From positions 62,001 through 126,000 of the forward strand of contig JASANG010000170.1 in the NCBI GenBank assembly GCA_030248215.1: 64,000 nt of DNA. The letters are read 5' to 3'. Shown here in pieces: positions 1-13,550 of this stretch; the stretch's first letter is position 1; each line of letters begins with the position of its first letter. Origin of the DNA: Enoplolaimus lenunculus (Eukaryota; Nematoda; Enoplea; Enoplida; Thoracostomopsidae). The notes under the pieces were generated by a model that had not been told where the DNA came from, ran no database searches, and was given only the letters and a program-made list of their open reading frames with translations. The position numbers were made by a program, and so were the translations under genes.

Positions 1-555
1 TGGTGCTGGAGACGGTTTGCATGCATACGGTTGTACAGTCGCTGCGTACGGCTGAGTTTAACAAGGTTCCTATGCTATACAAATTGGTGATTTTGCATAG
101 ATCTGGCCAGGTTAATATCTTCATATATATATGTATACATATAAATATATATCGCATTTGAAGGATTTTTGGTTTACTTTTTGTGCTCAATAGCATCGTC
201 AATTCGCCGTACGCCCCTCCTAAAAATATTTTGAACCCTTCTGAAATAAACGGCTAACGCCTGCTCGCAAAATGAAATCTTGCCTTAACGCATTATAACA
301 TTTTACCGGTATTGTCATTATATAGTATCTTCACAGCAAATATTTAGTATGATATTGTACCCATAGATATAATTCAATTATATCAACGGTTGTACACTGT
401 CTGACGTTTGGTCGCCGGCTAGTCGTATCATTTCTTGCAGCCACCGCGTGTCTCGGGTGTCAAATTCTACACATTCATGCTTTGTATTAAAGCGAAAGCG
501 AAACCATATTTGCCAGGTTCGTAGACAGATTTCAATTCGGAAAGGTATAACCTCA

Positions 556-746
556 TGGGTCAATATTACTTTCAGAGGCGTAACAGTAGATTAAGCGTAT
601 TCCTAAGCCTAAGCCTAAGCGTAAGCCTAAGCCTAAGCCTAAGCCTAAGCCTAAGCCTAAGCAAAAAAATGTAATCTAGAATCTAAACTTACTGTTTTAT
701 GAACACACCCGAAACCTGGACGGACCTTAAAGTAACATGGGCCACC
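556..746. mobile_element. TTAGGC-array MITE, type A ends
   Basis: About 190 bp. The right end read inward (GGCCCATGTTACTTTAAGG) matches the left end in degraded form (ATTACTTTCAGAGGCG). The interior from about 601 to 662 is a nearly perfect array of CCTAAG, i.e. TTAGGC on the other strand. There is no coding capacity. It is the cleanest hexamer array of the window and belongs to the same family as the copies at 6302, 25334, 43119 and 50104. Confidence 0.75.
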
Positions 747-2746
747 TTATGTATAAGAAAAATTTAACCTCTCACCGATTCAGAAGATTTATCTGCGGTC
801 TATTATAAAGGTGCCCTTTATCAGTCCCGAAATTTTCTGATATGACATATTTTCTCTATCTCTCCCCTTACCCTACATTAAACCCGTGATATTTGCAGAT
901 AGCATTAAAATGTCTGTGTGTTGGTTTCAAATTTATACACCGAAGGGACGCTGTTTTGACCAATATTCATTCGTTCTACGCCATGGTGTATTAGCCATGT
1001 ATCTTTTAAACCAAACGGTATTTTAAAAGTTTCAGCTTTAGTTATCTTCAACTACTCTTTGCACGATAATAGCGTCGAAATCACAAATCGACCGCAGACA
1101 ATTTCAACTGTTATATTTGCAATGTCCATTTATCTTGCACCGGGTCCTAGCGATGGGATTTTAATGGCAAATAGACAGCGCTACATAGTTAGTCTAATTT
1201 TAGTCTGCCCACCGTCGCTAATATAGAATAGCAGATAGCTTACAAGAGCATCCGGCTGGCTAATTTTGAAGTAGATAAATCGCTAGTTAACGTTTCGAGT
1301 TAAATATTGAAAAATGCTGCGAACAAAAATTTACAAACCGTTTCAATGGACCAGTTTTTTTGGAGCGAGTTTCAGTTAAGGGGTAACGCAGTGCCCCTGT
1401 TGTTTCCGTATACAGAGTATGTCCTGCATCAAGACAAAATGACCGAACAGAAAGATATCTAGTTTGAGTAGCCCTGTGTCTCACAGTGTGATCGAACAAA
1501 ACTGTACGATTCAGGCTCGGAACCAAAATTTCATATTGACACGTATCTCTAGATTATATGATTCTGTTATGGAAATCTGTTACCTTTGCGAAAGTATCGA
1601 GCAGGACGTAGAATGACACATAGAACACGTTTTTAGTTATGCATTAAAAGGGGACAAGACGCCGAATACCCCCATTCGCTGGCTATGGACCAGATACAGT
1701 TGTATTCATAATGGGGCGCTGTACCATTTAGGTCATTATCATGTATCGGACACCTAGGGTTCACGGCTGGGGCGTCGTTATATATCGGTATTGAATATGT
1801 GACATCTAATCATTGGTCCGTTTGTCTAAAGGTGCCAAGATTACGGTCAGCAATGACGGATCCAGAAATTTTTGATAGTCGGGGCGGGGGGTGGGTAGCG
1901 AGATATAATGGTGACAAAAACTCGTTAGCTATGAGAGCGAGAAGATAAACGTAACCTTAACACGGAGTCTTGGTTTGTTCCCTGTGGGTCGGACGAGACC
2001 AGAGTACCGCTATACACGCCCCAGTCAGTGACTGTGAAAAACGTGAAAATTTCTGAAAAAGGGGATGTGTATAATCGTGGAAAAAACTCACAAGCGAACA
2101 AGCGAGAAAGCAAACGTCGTTTAAGCACTGCTAAAGCTTAATACAAAACCTTGGTTTTGAACCTTGTGGAATTGGGATAATCTGGGGTGCTCCTATGGAT
2201 GTGCCAGTGACGGTCAGAAACGTAGCAATGATTTCTTTTCGGGAGGGTCAGGGTACAACTCCAGCTTAAGATGTGATAAAAGTATGCGTTGCAGGCCAGA
2301 AAGCGTTTTCACTGTATGACACTGAAATGCAGTAGAAATCTCTGGGTGGGTTATATTAATATCTTTTGTATGCCATCCTTTGTTTACGTACTGGATTACG
2401 GCCTTGGGGCCTCTTATGTTGCCCTATGTGTGTTCTTTTTTCGGACTACAGGGACACAGTTAAATATCTCACTGTTGAGCGAAGACGATTCGAAGATACG
2501 TTTTAAGATTTCAGTTAGCACTTTCGTCTGGTATTCTTGTTACATATGCGAGCAAGTATAATTTATATTTCTTATTGAAACCTTTTAAACTGGGACTACT
2601 TCCAGATGCAGAACTCACAATTGCACAAAATCTTGTACAACACAATGGTATTAAATTCGAATTTAACCACCATAAATGAAGTTTTGAATTTTTATAACTT
2701 TTCTCACTACTGTAACCGCAAAGCCTAATCCCTGTGTTCAAATGTA

Positions 2747-3001
2747 CACTGTAAGTTTCATTGAGTTGATTAATCAATTCAGCTAGCGAGTTAGTTATTT
2801 CTGAATTAATATATCAGTAAGCATTAATTGACTTTGAGTTGAGTTGATTTTTACTCTGAGTTGAGTTGACTCTTGGTAAGTTAATTAATTAGCTCCTAAT
2901 GAATTGAATCATCTCAAAATTCTGAGTTCTGATAGTCCTAACTCAGACTGAGTGATTCAACTCATTCTGAGTTAAAATCAACTCACTGAAATTTACGGGG
3001 T
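2747..3001. mobile_element. GAGTTGA-array MITE, copy 1
   Basis: About 255 bp, beginning CACTGTAAGTTTC and ending in a decayed form of the same sequence inverted. The interior is full of GAGTTGA/TCAACTC units on both strands, so it can fold on itself. It is collinear with the copy at 27082-27317, whose ends are cleaner (CACTGTAAATTC / GAAATTTACAGTG). It is non-coding and of unknown superfamily; the ends resemble those of Tc1/mariner-type MITEs, which is an inference. Confidence 0.75.
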
Positions 3002-3479
3002 AACTTTACCGTTCAAAATTGAGGAAAGAAGCTTGAAATCGGTATAATTTCAAAGCTTTCGTTCCGTTCAATCAAAGTGGAGCCGCTTCTGACGCTGTAT
3101 CCTATCGCATAAGATGAACGTCCAAAGCTTTGAAGAATGTCTATTTTACAGTTCAAAATATTGAACTTTTTACTCGAAAAAAATTTTAATTACAATCTTT
3201 TAAACTGCTGAACAACCAAGAATCTTAAACATTATTTGATAGGATCACCAACTTAATTTTTGTGCTAAAATGCCCGCTGATCTTACAAAATTCATATCCT
3301 ATAGATGGCGTCGACTTGTGTCCAATTATTTTCATTAGCAAATTTCGCATTTTACACGCCAAGCAGCCAGTAGTGGACTTGGAAACTCTCTTACCAGGAC
3401 ACGAGACATCAAACGCAGCTTTCATGACACTGACGTGGAAAATTTTTTCACGTAGGAATCTTAACCCCTTCTCACATTG

Positions 3480-3740
3480 AGTTGCTCATAGGCAACTTAG
3501 CGCAGCGTAGATACGTTAATATATATCGCACCGTGTTTAACAATTGCAACACGTATGCATAGTATTAAGTCACCACAAGACGTGAGAGCCCCCTCGGGCT
3601 CGAGCGTCAAGCTCCTATAGCTGAGTGGTGATGGTATACGCCTCCCACTGCAGTCACTGGAGTTCGAATCCTAGCATAAAAGTAGGTCTCAGGGGAAATA
3701 GAAAATATTCATGTGAGAAAGGGTTAATATTTTAATAGCA
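3480..3740 (+). mobile_element. tRNA-derived SINE, copy 1
   Basis: The stretch from 3605 to 3672 has pol III internal-promoter logic: an A-box-like TAGCTGAGTGGTGATGG and a perfect B-box-like GAGTTCGAATCC. It does not fold as a plain tRNA. The same unit, with similar flanks on both sides (GGGCTCGAGCGTC upstream, GAAAGGGTTAA downstream), recurs at 44595-44850. Two dispersed copies of a tRNA-like head plus unrelated body define a SINE. Outer limits are approximate. Confidence 0.65.
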
Positions 3741-4076
3741 AAGTTTTTCTGACTGGCCAGGCGCCTCTGCGCCTACTCTGGATACGCTCCTGTTAGTTAC
3801 TCACCAACAAACGCATCTCATGTGAGCAATAAGTGCTTATCTTAAAAACACACTTCTTTTCAAACGGGTCAATGAATATGTTGAGTTTAAAGGTGCGATA
3901 TGACTTTCAGATTCACGGAGGAAATGTATACTTTTCTGTATAACACATCGCAATGCTTTGTTTGTTACCTTCATACGCCAGTAAGATTTTGCTATTTGTG
4001 ATGCCTTTATCCACAGAACATGAGCGGGCAGTTTAAAATTTGTTAGAATGGTCAAATTTTACATGACACGCTTGAG

Positions 4077-4279
4077 GGCCCATGTATAGAACAGGACCGA
4101 AACAGTAGTATAACCACATCCCTAAGCCTAAGCCTTAGCTTAAGAATAAAGCGTAAGGATGAGCATATTCCTAAGACTAAGCCTTAGCCTTAGCCTAAGC
4201 AAAAAGTTAGTCCAAAGCTTAAACTGACCGTATTACAGCCCCGCAGGAAAACGATCCGGTCCTGTTCTATACATGTGCC
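4077..4279. mobile_element. TTAGGC-array MITE, type B ends
   Basis: About 203 bp. The left end GGCCCATGTATAGAACAGGA is mirrored at the right by TCCTGTTCTATACATGTGCC. The inner part holds many CCTAAG/CTTAGG-like units, with the recurrent block AAAAAGTTAGTCCAAAGCTTAAAC before the right end (shared with copies at 9743 and 27785). It has no open reading frame. Confidence 0.8.
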
Positions 4280-6301
4280 TACTTGAGAAACGTTTAACAG
4301 CGTTAAAATGACCCGTAAGTTACACGAGGTTAATTGTGCTAAATTTTGTTACTAAGCTAGAGAGATAAATTGATCAATTGTATTAGCTAAATCACTTACA
4401 CTAAACAGACCTTTTTTACCTTGTGAAAATTTATGAAACGGATACATTAAAACATTTTCGCATTGCTAGCAAATTTTACCAGCTATGAACGCCATGTTAG
4501 TTTTTGCTATGTCCCCATACCGTTTACCACTATTATTATTAATTGAAGACTAGCGAATTATAGACAGACTTTAGTGGCACCTGGCATACATTGCTGTCAG
4601 TCAACGACTGTCACGTTCGCAGGCCCGTAGTCAGCATAGCTTTTCAGTGTGGGTGCAAACCAATTTTAGGAGAAGTTTACGGAGAATTTATACAAATTTT
4701 AAGCTGGGCTAAAACCGTCCAAGAAGCATCAAAATTATTTTTATAGGCTCCCGAGCTCCCTCTCTCTGACTACGACGTGCTTGCACATTCATAACTTCAA
4801 GCTGAACCTTAAAGACAACAGCTTTATAAGGATGTGAACAGCGTCCAACCAAATAATGCTAGACTTTACTCGGCTGACAAAGTCTGATTGTTTAATATAA
4901 TATACTTATTTATCTAGTACACCACCAGTATTCTTGTCCCGGTGAACAAGGGGCTCGTTTGAGTTCTGCCTCACCTCCAACCTTTGACACTGTGTGTAAA
5001 TTTAGACAAGTTAAACTTTGATTGTTTTTAGAAAACGAGTCTAAGAAATTTTAATCAAAATGTACGCTGTTGCTTTGAACTATTTTAGCCCTTGGAGCAG
5101 TAATTGAACTGGCTATCGTCTTAGCTTTTGCATACTGATTTAGAGACATTGATGATCAGATATACTTATATACACTGTCTTTGAAGTAAGTCCAGCATAT
5201 GTCTTGTCACAAATCAATTTTGTGTGATCAGTGGTGAAGACAGAACTGTGGTTGTACCAAATTCTAGAACAGCCAGGGATAGAGCAAGGGCCGGGCACGT
5301 CGGGCGAGTATAACCTCATGCAGCAGAAAAATTGACATCTTGGTTGAGGTCGTAAAGCATTTTAAAGTTGTTTTGGATTGTCCTGAAATTTCGAGACTGC
5401 ATATTTCACTTCTATATCCCTGTCCTTGTAGACGCCGCTAACAAGTATCTGGTTCAAGCTTGATTTCAGATAATAGTGTCAAGGTAAAGTTGACTGCGAA
5501 ATATTACGTTATTTAGCAAAAATAACTTGTTTGACGCTGAAACTTACTACTAGATTGATATGAGCGACCTTTGGCTAAACTGCAACATGACAGAAACGCA
5601 GCTATCACTATTTATAGGTTTGCAGTAGTTTTTGATCGCACCGTTGTGTTAAGATTTTAAGCGATAAACTGAGGTTTTTACCGTTGTTCTGATGGCAAAC
5701 GGTTAGTGGTTATCGAAAGACTTTGGCTAGAAACCAGAAGTCTGTGTTCGAGACTAGAGACCGATAGTGTCGAGATTACTGAAATGTAGCTATAAGACCT
5801 GAAGCCGTACAATGTGTTTTCTAGCCAAATAGGTGAAAAATATTGCGAGGATGTCATAATTTTTGCACCGTTAGTACAATTGGTCAATCTGAATACTGAT
5901 GTCAAAATTTTGGTAAGCTTCGCATTTGTGTATCAGCGGAACACAATACACCCGAACACTGGCAGACCCAACGATTTCACCCCGGCGTAGGCCTCACCCT
6001 ACAGGCGTTCAAAACCAAGAACTTTTGCACTAAAATCGCGTGTTTGGCTTCTTACTCGCTTCGCTTATTCTCCACTGCGGTCGAAAATAACCCTGACAGT
6101 CGCAACATGTTTTGTGTTGCCAAATTTGAGCTGGTATAACTTTACCAAATTATAAACTAGTATAAACTAAAAAAAGCTTGCTAATGTTGCTAATCAGGTT
6201 CATTCATTTAACGACTAACACTAGTTTACATTTAAAACAACAATACTCTAATTTCAAGTTAACCCTACAACCTCAGGTATACTTTGCTCCATAGTGTGTT
6301 C

Positions 6302-6509
6302 GGCCCATGTTACTTTGAAGGGCGTACCGTTTTCCCAACGAAACACTATTATAGAGTAAGCCTTTGTTTTTAGGGTTAGTTTTTTTGCCTAGGCATAGGG
6401 TTATTCTTATGCCTGGGCTTAGTCATATGTTTACACTTATGCTGAGGCTTAGACTTAGGCTTAGGGATTTGCTTATAGTACTGTCACGTCCCTCAAGCAA
6501 ACACTGGCC
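6302..6509. mobile_element. TTAGGC-array MITE, type A ends, aged
   Basis: The left end GGCCCATGTTACTTTGAAGG is intact and is followed by a leader similar to 25334 and 50104. The inner CTTAGG-like units are diverged and the right end is decayed (GTCCCTCAAGCAAACACTGGCC). It is an old copy. Confidence 0.65.
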
Positions 6510-7367
6510 TCAATTTCAGTAACCTGTAATATTTAGTATAAGCTGGTATAAGCTTTTTTCGTGATAACAAACAAGCATAATTTTTGCATATATACAACAG
6601 AGGGTAATGTTCTTTTATAGTTATGTGTGTCCTCAATTGAGTGAATGGAATATGTCCTGTTAATACAATGAATGTCAAACGTTGTCCGGTGGCTTGGTAA
6701 CTAATGAACCCACATTTTGCGTTACTCGTATACATCACATGGTATGTCATTGTTATCGGCATTATTTTTAGTAATATAGTTTTTTTTTCGGCATACAATA
6801 ACAGAATAAGTAGGTTTGTTTGTGGGAATATTTTAAAAAACAAATCATAAAACATCCGGATATCGATCGGATACGATTTTCACTTTGTGGTTTACGCATT
6901 TTTAAATCCGGTTGCACCCTTGATTCACACAGCGAGTCTGAGTTGTTAATATGACTTTTTCAATAGTTTACAGTTGAACGCTCTCAAACGGCAAGAGGAT
7001 TATTTGTCATTTCAAAGTTTTGGCTCTTACTTCCCTTACAAAATGAAGCATATTCTTACGTCTAAAATAAACGCTGGTTAAGCCAAATCATAAGGGTCAA
7101 CGTATGCTAAAATCTAAGTTTTGAAAACTGTGAAAAGCAAGTGTACAGGATATGGAAATTTGAATTGTTTCCGTTGTTTTCATCTTTGTTGTATCAAATT
7201 CTTCCAGTTGGTTCATGCATATTTTCGTTCCTTGAAATGTTTTTGTAGAGTTAACATTTTACACAAGGTTTTCTAATGAAATAGTAAACATTTAATACTG
7301 CATATTTCTCTCTGTTTCTGATATGACGCTAAAGGTGACGGAACAAGTTTCGCTCTACCGATATTTG

Positions 7368-7574
7368 GGCCCATGTACAGAACAGGGCCGGATCGTTTTC
7401 CGGAGGGCTATAATAGAGTCAGTTTAAGTTTTAGACTATTTTTTGCTTAGGCTTCACGCTTAGGCTTAGGCTTAGGCTTAGGAATAGGCTCATCTATCCG
7501 CTTAGGCTTAGGCTTAGGCTTACGCTTAAGAATATGCTTATACTACAGTTCCGGCCCTGTTCTATATATGAGCC
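7368..7574. mobile_element. TTAGGC-array MITE, type B ends
   Basis: About 207 bp with well-kept ends: GGCCCATGTACAGAACAGGG at the left, and CCCTGTTCTATATATGAGCC at the right. Inside, two blocks of tandem TTAGGC (about 7447-7484 and 7500-7527) are separated by a short spacer. This is the best-preserved type B copy. Confidence 0.82.
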
Positions 7575-9246
7575 GACATTTGTTTATAATTTTACAGAGC
7601 GTAGCTGCTGCAAACGAACAAATTATCAGAATGAAGTATACCATAATTTGGCAGTTATTATTGAAACGGTGTTGTTAATGTTTAAAATAGCGACCACTAC
7701 TCTTGCCATGTCATCCGTAAATCGCAAAAACTAAAATATTCCCGATTCAATTCTTTTCTATGATGTTATCCAAGTAACAATTGTGGGCATCAAGAATCGA
7801 AAGTTTACTTGAATTTTTAACTTAACGTTCAACTATTCTTGGTGGTAGTCTTTGAAGATCGCAAAAAATTAATTAACAATGTTAACTAATGAAACAAGAT
7901 GTTGATCGGATCTTTTTTCTTACTTCAACCCGCTTGCTCGCTTTGGTTTAGAGTTGGGTAAGAATAAATCCCCGTGATAAAAGTTTGAGTTAAGGCGAAA
8001 CACAATGAATTTTATCATTTGGCAGCGGTTTATTTTTAGCGGAGTTTAATTTCAAATTAGGACTTTATATTTGAATTCCAAATCAGGAGTTTATATTTTA
8101 TATCGAAATGATTTTATATAAGTATGTAATTAAATTACGGTTTGCAATTCATGCTGTATGCGTCATATTGACAGCTTACGGTTCCTGCGTTATTTATTTG
8201 AGGATCGGATAACAGTAAATCGGAGTTTCCACAGTAACCAAATTAGCTGAGATATCACGACAATTCGTCGGCCGACGACTCATCCCCATACAACTTGTGA
8301 CACGAAATTTCATCGATTCAACAATTCGTCGTCCATCATTAATGATTAAGTTTAGGCTTAGGCTTACGATTACGCTTAGGATTATGAGTGGATTGGTTCA
8401 CAAGCGTTCGGACCCTGTGTGGCGCCAAGTTGCCGGGCGACGAATAGTCGTAAATTGGTTTGCTGGCTGTACCAAGCATTTCAAAGGTTTGTCGTTCTAT
8501 GTACAAGTTTGGTGTCGTAAATGCATACAGCTATGTTGGTATTATCGTTAGTATGAGATGATCTCCAGACGAAAGCTTAATAGCACAGTGTTCAACTTTA
8601 TATAACATAAAATCGTTGTCAAACAATTAGGAAATAGCCAGTAACAACAGCCCATCATAAACGTTTCATAAAAGCTCTTAACTGGCTTGCTTACCAGCAG
8701 TAGAAAAACTAAATCACATAGATTTGTTTCGTATCAAGTCCGTCGCCAGCTAAACATATTAGATAGCCAAAATCTTAATGAAATGCATGCAAAGATTTGT
8801 GGTCGTTGGCAATGAAGCTGATGCGTTTGCAGGTGGAAATTATAATCTTTCAAGAAGGCTTTGCCTCCTGCGATCCGTGTGGCTAACGACAAGTGGTTTA
8901 TTTTTCAAGGTCGTGTTTCTTGTAACATTAGTGACATCGATGTCGTTTATTAGAAGTTATTGGCTGGGGTTTCAAAATCCTACTAAGCACAACTTAATAG
9001 TACGTAAGTTCGGGCTAAGTAATTACTTAACCATTTCGTCGTTTTTAAAAGCGTACCTATAAGTTAAATAAATACTTAAGTCGCTGACTAAATTTGATAC
9101 ATTGCAAAGTAACCGTTGAAGCATACTAACCTTTGTTTAAATGAAATTGAAGACTCATGGAATTTGCTTAATATAAAGCGAATCTATTACTTCCTTGGTA
9201 TGACAATAGCTCACACAGGCGTTTGTTTGTTTTTGCTCAAGTATAT

Positions 9247-10429
9247 AACTAGAATGAAAAGTGCCCAGATGTGGCCATAGAAAACGATATGTTTCGGGTA
9301 GTAAGATTTTAGTTCAATACCGCTAGTATTACAATTTCCATGCATGCGTATAAAGTTTTAAAACTAGATTAATTTGATGCCAATCAGCGTCCTCCCGAAA
9401 CACGACACAACAATACTATAGAATTAATAAAAGTTAAATCATTGAGTTTGATTGACTGCGTAACGGAAACATATCCGCAACTTTCTCTGACAGCGGCCAA
9501 ATAGACATGTGATCCAATGTTTAGAAATATTAAAACATGAAATAAATACTAGAATATAAATGACGAATTATGGTTGATGTAAAAAATTTGAGTACACACT
9601 CGTGACATTAGTTTCTTGCACTTAGTAAACTGAAGTTTCGAATATATGCAGAAAAATTTTGGGTTTTAAAAAGAGTATATAAGTAGAAATTAAGCGTAAA
9701 ATGCTGGTGACCAAATATTAAAAACGTGTTTGTTCGTCAATTGGCTCAATGTAAAGAACAGGAGCGGATCAGTATTATAAGCATATTCCTAATCCTAAGC
9801 CTAAGCATAAGCGTTAGCATGAGCATATTCCTAAGCCTAAACCTAAGCGTAAGAATGAGCATAATCCTAAGCCTAAGCTAAGCAAAAAATTAATCCAAAC
9901 CTTAAGCTTATTCTATTCTAGTCCCGCAGAAAAACGTTCCGCCCCTGATCTTTACATTGGCCGTCATTGGAATACAACGCAGATTTCGTCAGCAAAGTTG
10001 CAAATATTGTTTCGCTACGTACTCACTCAAATATTTTAATGTTTTAAAAGTTTAAAATCTGGGTACCGTTTAGCCAAGTTTGGAGAGGGCACTGTACGGT
10101 ACAAAATTTATACAGCTCCAAAACTTGATGCGTTATCGTTTTCTATAGCCTCGTCGGGACACTTTACTATCTATTGTGACTTTTCTCCGAAAAAGTTGCG
10201 GATATGTTTCCGTTACGCAGTCAATCAAACTCAATGATTTAACTTTTATTAATTCTATAGTATTGTTGTGTCGTGTTTCGGGAGGACGCTGATTGGCATC
10301 AAATTAATCTAGTTTTAAAACTTTATACGCATGCATGGAAATTGTAATACTAGCGGTATTGAACTAAAATCTTACTACCCGAAACATATCGTTTTCTATG
10401 GCCACATCGGGGCACTTTTCATTCTAGTT
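9247..10429. repeat. 238-bp inverted repeat (foldback arrangement)
   Basis: Bases 9247-9484 and 10192-10429 are inverse complements over their whole 238 bp; reading them side by side I see one mismatch (near 9270). The arms are 707 bp apart. The spacer contains the MITE at 9743-9962 and a diverged partial arm-like piece near 10130-10170. The near identity means a recent inverted duplication or a foldback element. The arms contain no coding sequence and no hexamer array. Confidence 0.9.
9743..9962. mobile_element. TTAGGC-array MITE, type B ends
   Basis: About 220 bp. The ends GGCTCAATGTAAAGAACAGG and CCTGATCTTTACATTGGCC are inverted copies with a few differences. The interior has several CCTAAG units and the family's conserved block before the right end (AAGCTTATTCTATTCTAG). 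It sits in the spacer of the 238-bp inverted repeat. Confidence 0.78.
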
Positions 10430-13404
10430 ACTAAGCTTTAGGAAGAAATTTGATGTAAATTTACCTTAAGTGCAAAAAAGTCAAATTTAAAGTCATATAT
10501 ACTCACGTTATAATTGTTTTAGAACTGTTAAGCTATATTTCCATGAAAATTAAAAACTACATTTTCACAATCACAAAAGTCGCGCTTTCCTAATTTCATT
10601 TTTATTTATTAGGTAACTCGCTCAATTTATAATGCTAATATATTTTAATTCATATAAATTGTTTGAATTCAAATAGAAAATCAATACAATTGATAAGTAC
10701 TTGCTCTAGTGAAAACTGATTTTATGCTGCATAGTAGTGTAGAACCAGTACATCGGTATCGGTATTGTATCCGGTATTTTGGAAGAATACTGATTCCGAT
10801 ACTTTCAATTTTGTATTGCTCACATGAATTGCGTTAAATATATAATTGAAATGCGCAGCATTTAAAAATATGGCTGCAACAAATATTTTGTGAAACATGC
10901 TGAATACGCATTTGCATCAACATGCGGACGTGGAAAATTGCTTGAAACACACTTTTGTTCGTTTCCTCTTAATTGTGCAAGAAATTCTAATAATGCAATT
11001 CCATCCCCAGTCAAAACTGCGAATCCGCAACTATAAGGTTTGCTTTGTAACTTATTCTTGTTTTCTTTTGGAAAACGAAAAACTAAGGCGGCCGGGCGTG
11101 GGCCTGAAAAATCTGGGCCGGTTCATACTATAATGAGAGCTTGCTGTGTTCGAGCGTCACGTTTTTGAAAGAGACTGCTTGCTTTGGGAACCTTATTAAA
11201 TTAATGGTGTTAATTTTGCACGTCAAAATTTCTTCAAATATTCTAAACTGAGTTTTGGACATTTCAGTGCTCAACTTGGTGCTACCAATAATACATCGAG
11301 CAGTAAATCAAAACTGATATCTGTCCTTTACGCGTAAACTTTGAGCTTAAATGTAAATCTAGGTTTAGAAAAAAAACCCACGCGAATGTAAAATCTAGGC
11401 ATCTACTACGAATTAAATAAAAAGTGTCTCTCATACCACTGGCGGATGCAGTGGGTGCCACTCCGGCCTGAACCACCACAACTTGAATCAAGAGAAAGGT
11501 TTTGCATTAAGATTCAGCATTAAATTAGCGTTCGACTTCGCTCTCGTCTTTTTTGCAGTATTATACGTTGAACGACCGATCCTTTTGAAATTTCTGAATC
11601 CACCACGCCGTCACACAGATCTCGACGAGCCGAGTTCAACGGTACTATTTTCATATTTGCATGGCTAACGATTCAAGAGATGACCGAAAAAATTATTAAA
11701 ACACGCACAGATTTATAAAGAGTCTCTATCATTTACATATTCGCAACATGTAAGCTTTACTAATGTTATTCGTTGCACAAATTTGGAGAAGGTTTGTATG
11801 TTTTATATATTAAAATGTTAAACTTTAAGGGACCACCCCTTTGAATGAAAAGCTTTGCAGCCATAAGGTTCTAGCTCGTAAATAAACAGTTTTCGACAAC
11901 TTGAGGTTACGTCTACGTTCTCAAAAACGCGCCTTGGCAAAAAATACACATAAAAAACTAGCTAATGTTACTAATTTGTAATCATATATAAGCTAATGTT
12001 TCTCGTAATTGTCCACTTAACATGTTTCGCATATATACGTACTGAACAATAGTATTTTCGTTAAATAAATAGCTTAACGTATATGGTTGAGATAACTTAT
12101 GTAGCACATGCAAAATTGGATTGTTACAATCTACGATTCTGTAGAACACCTTGCGACAAGATTTGAATCCAAATACGAAGGCGAAACTTTGCGCTTCCGA
12201 TTCTTATGAAAACGTTTACGTTTAATACTTCGACAATATTTTTTAAATATAGCGCATGAACACCGGTTGCCATGATCTTGAATGACATACGTTTGTATAT
12301 AAATACCACCAAAATAGAATAGTAGAAATAATGACTTTTGATAGAAACATAAGAGAGACGTGAACACTTTTGGAAGAAACATATAATAGTGACACTACCG
12401 TGTCCCTATGATTACTTAAGTCGGTGACTTAAGTAATTACTTAAGCGTAACTTAAGTAAATACTTAAGTAACATTTCAGAAATACAGCGATTGATTTGTA
12501 GCTTTGTGATGCAATTTAGGTTAAACTAAGGTTTAAAAATTTAAACAGCTAGGCGGAAACTTTTTACTCGTACCTGTATTCTTAATTATTTATATGTGCA
12601 ACACCTACAATTAGGTGTTGTGGACCTGTAAGTTCAAAATTAGCGAATGGCGTGCTTTATAATTTGACAAAAATATTGTGTCTGATCTACCCTGCTAGTG
12701 TTCTAAATTCCAAATCGACACCGTTTTCCAGGTCAATTGTATAAGGATCTATTGCAAACTTGTAATGGCTGCTGTTAGCGATGTATTTTGCGATGTTTGA
12801 CCGAATGATTTTTGCCATCTGATCTGACCCATTTTACAACTGCAATCATTTGTATTTGTAACGTCCGGCAACCGGCTGAATTACTGAGATGTATATTTGA
12901 AAATATATATGGTCATTTTGGTACGGTTACAATTTAGGAACTTAGATCATAATTTATTTAAAATGAACGTCGTAAATCGGTTGCTTTTATTTGAAATTTA
13001 AATTGTTTATATAAGCAGTTAAGTTGCAATTTTACATATAGGTAACGTGGATGGTAAAGAATAAGGCGAATCTTCGCAAGCGTAGGTCAGTCAGAATACA
13101 AGTTTGATACGTTCTTCGCCCATGTCACTTTTGAAGGCACAGCGTTGTTCCACGGCACTGCAATAGAGTCGGCGTAGGCTTTACATTGATATTTGCTGAC
13201 ACGTAGTCCTAGAGGCTTTGGTTTAAGAATAAGGTTATGCCGCTGGTACGCTGATCAAAGTAAAATTGGCAAAGTTTGATAACAGTCTATTTAACAATAT
13301 TAGGTACCAACAAATTAGTGTCCAAGTTTTATATTTATATTATATTTCCAATCTGTCTAATAGATGTATTAGAGAGTTTAATTTTTATACACTTCCCATC
13401 GGGC

Positions 13405-13550
13405 CCGCAACTAACCCCCTGGAAAAATTTTAGCTTCCCTATAAAAAATTTTCGACCATCGTTTTAACTCATTGAAAACCTTTGAATGTCCCTCCTGAAA
13501 ATTTTTTAGCCCCCCCCCCTAGCATGGTGAGTTAGCTACGGGCCTGCTTC
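13405..13550 (-). mobile_element. GTAGCYA-ended dispersed repeat, copy 1
   Basis: On the minus strand this reads like the copies at 21374 and 41471: GCCCGTAGCTAACTCACC at one end, then a G-run, a block TTTTCAGGAGGGACATTCAAAG (here diverged), AATGAGTT, and a G-rich tail. Copies share ends, order and length (about 150-170 bp), so this is a transposon-like repeat. It has no coding potential. Confidence 0.6.

Noticed and set aside
601-662. Chromosome end or true telomere
   Set aside because: The TTAGGC run is only about 60 bp, lies inside an element with inverted ends and recurs at many interior sites, so it is interstitial.
6493-6855. 120-codon minus-strand frame
   Set aside because: Partly overlaps a TTAGGC MITE end, is Leu/Ile/Tyr-rich as AT-rich DNA predicts, and has no recognisable motif.
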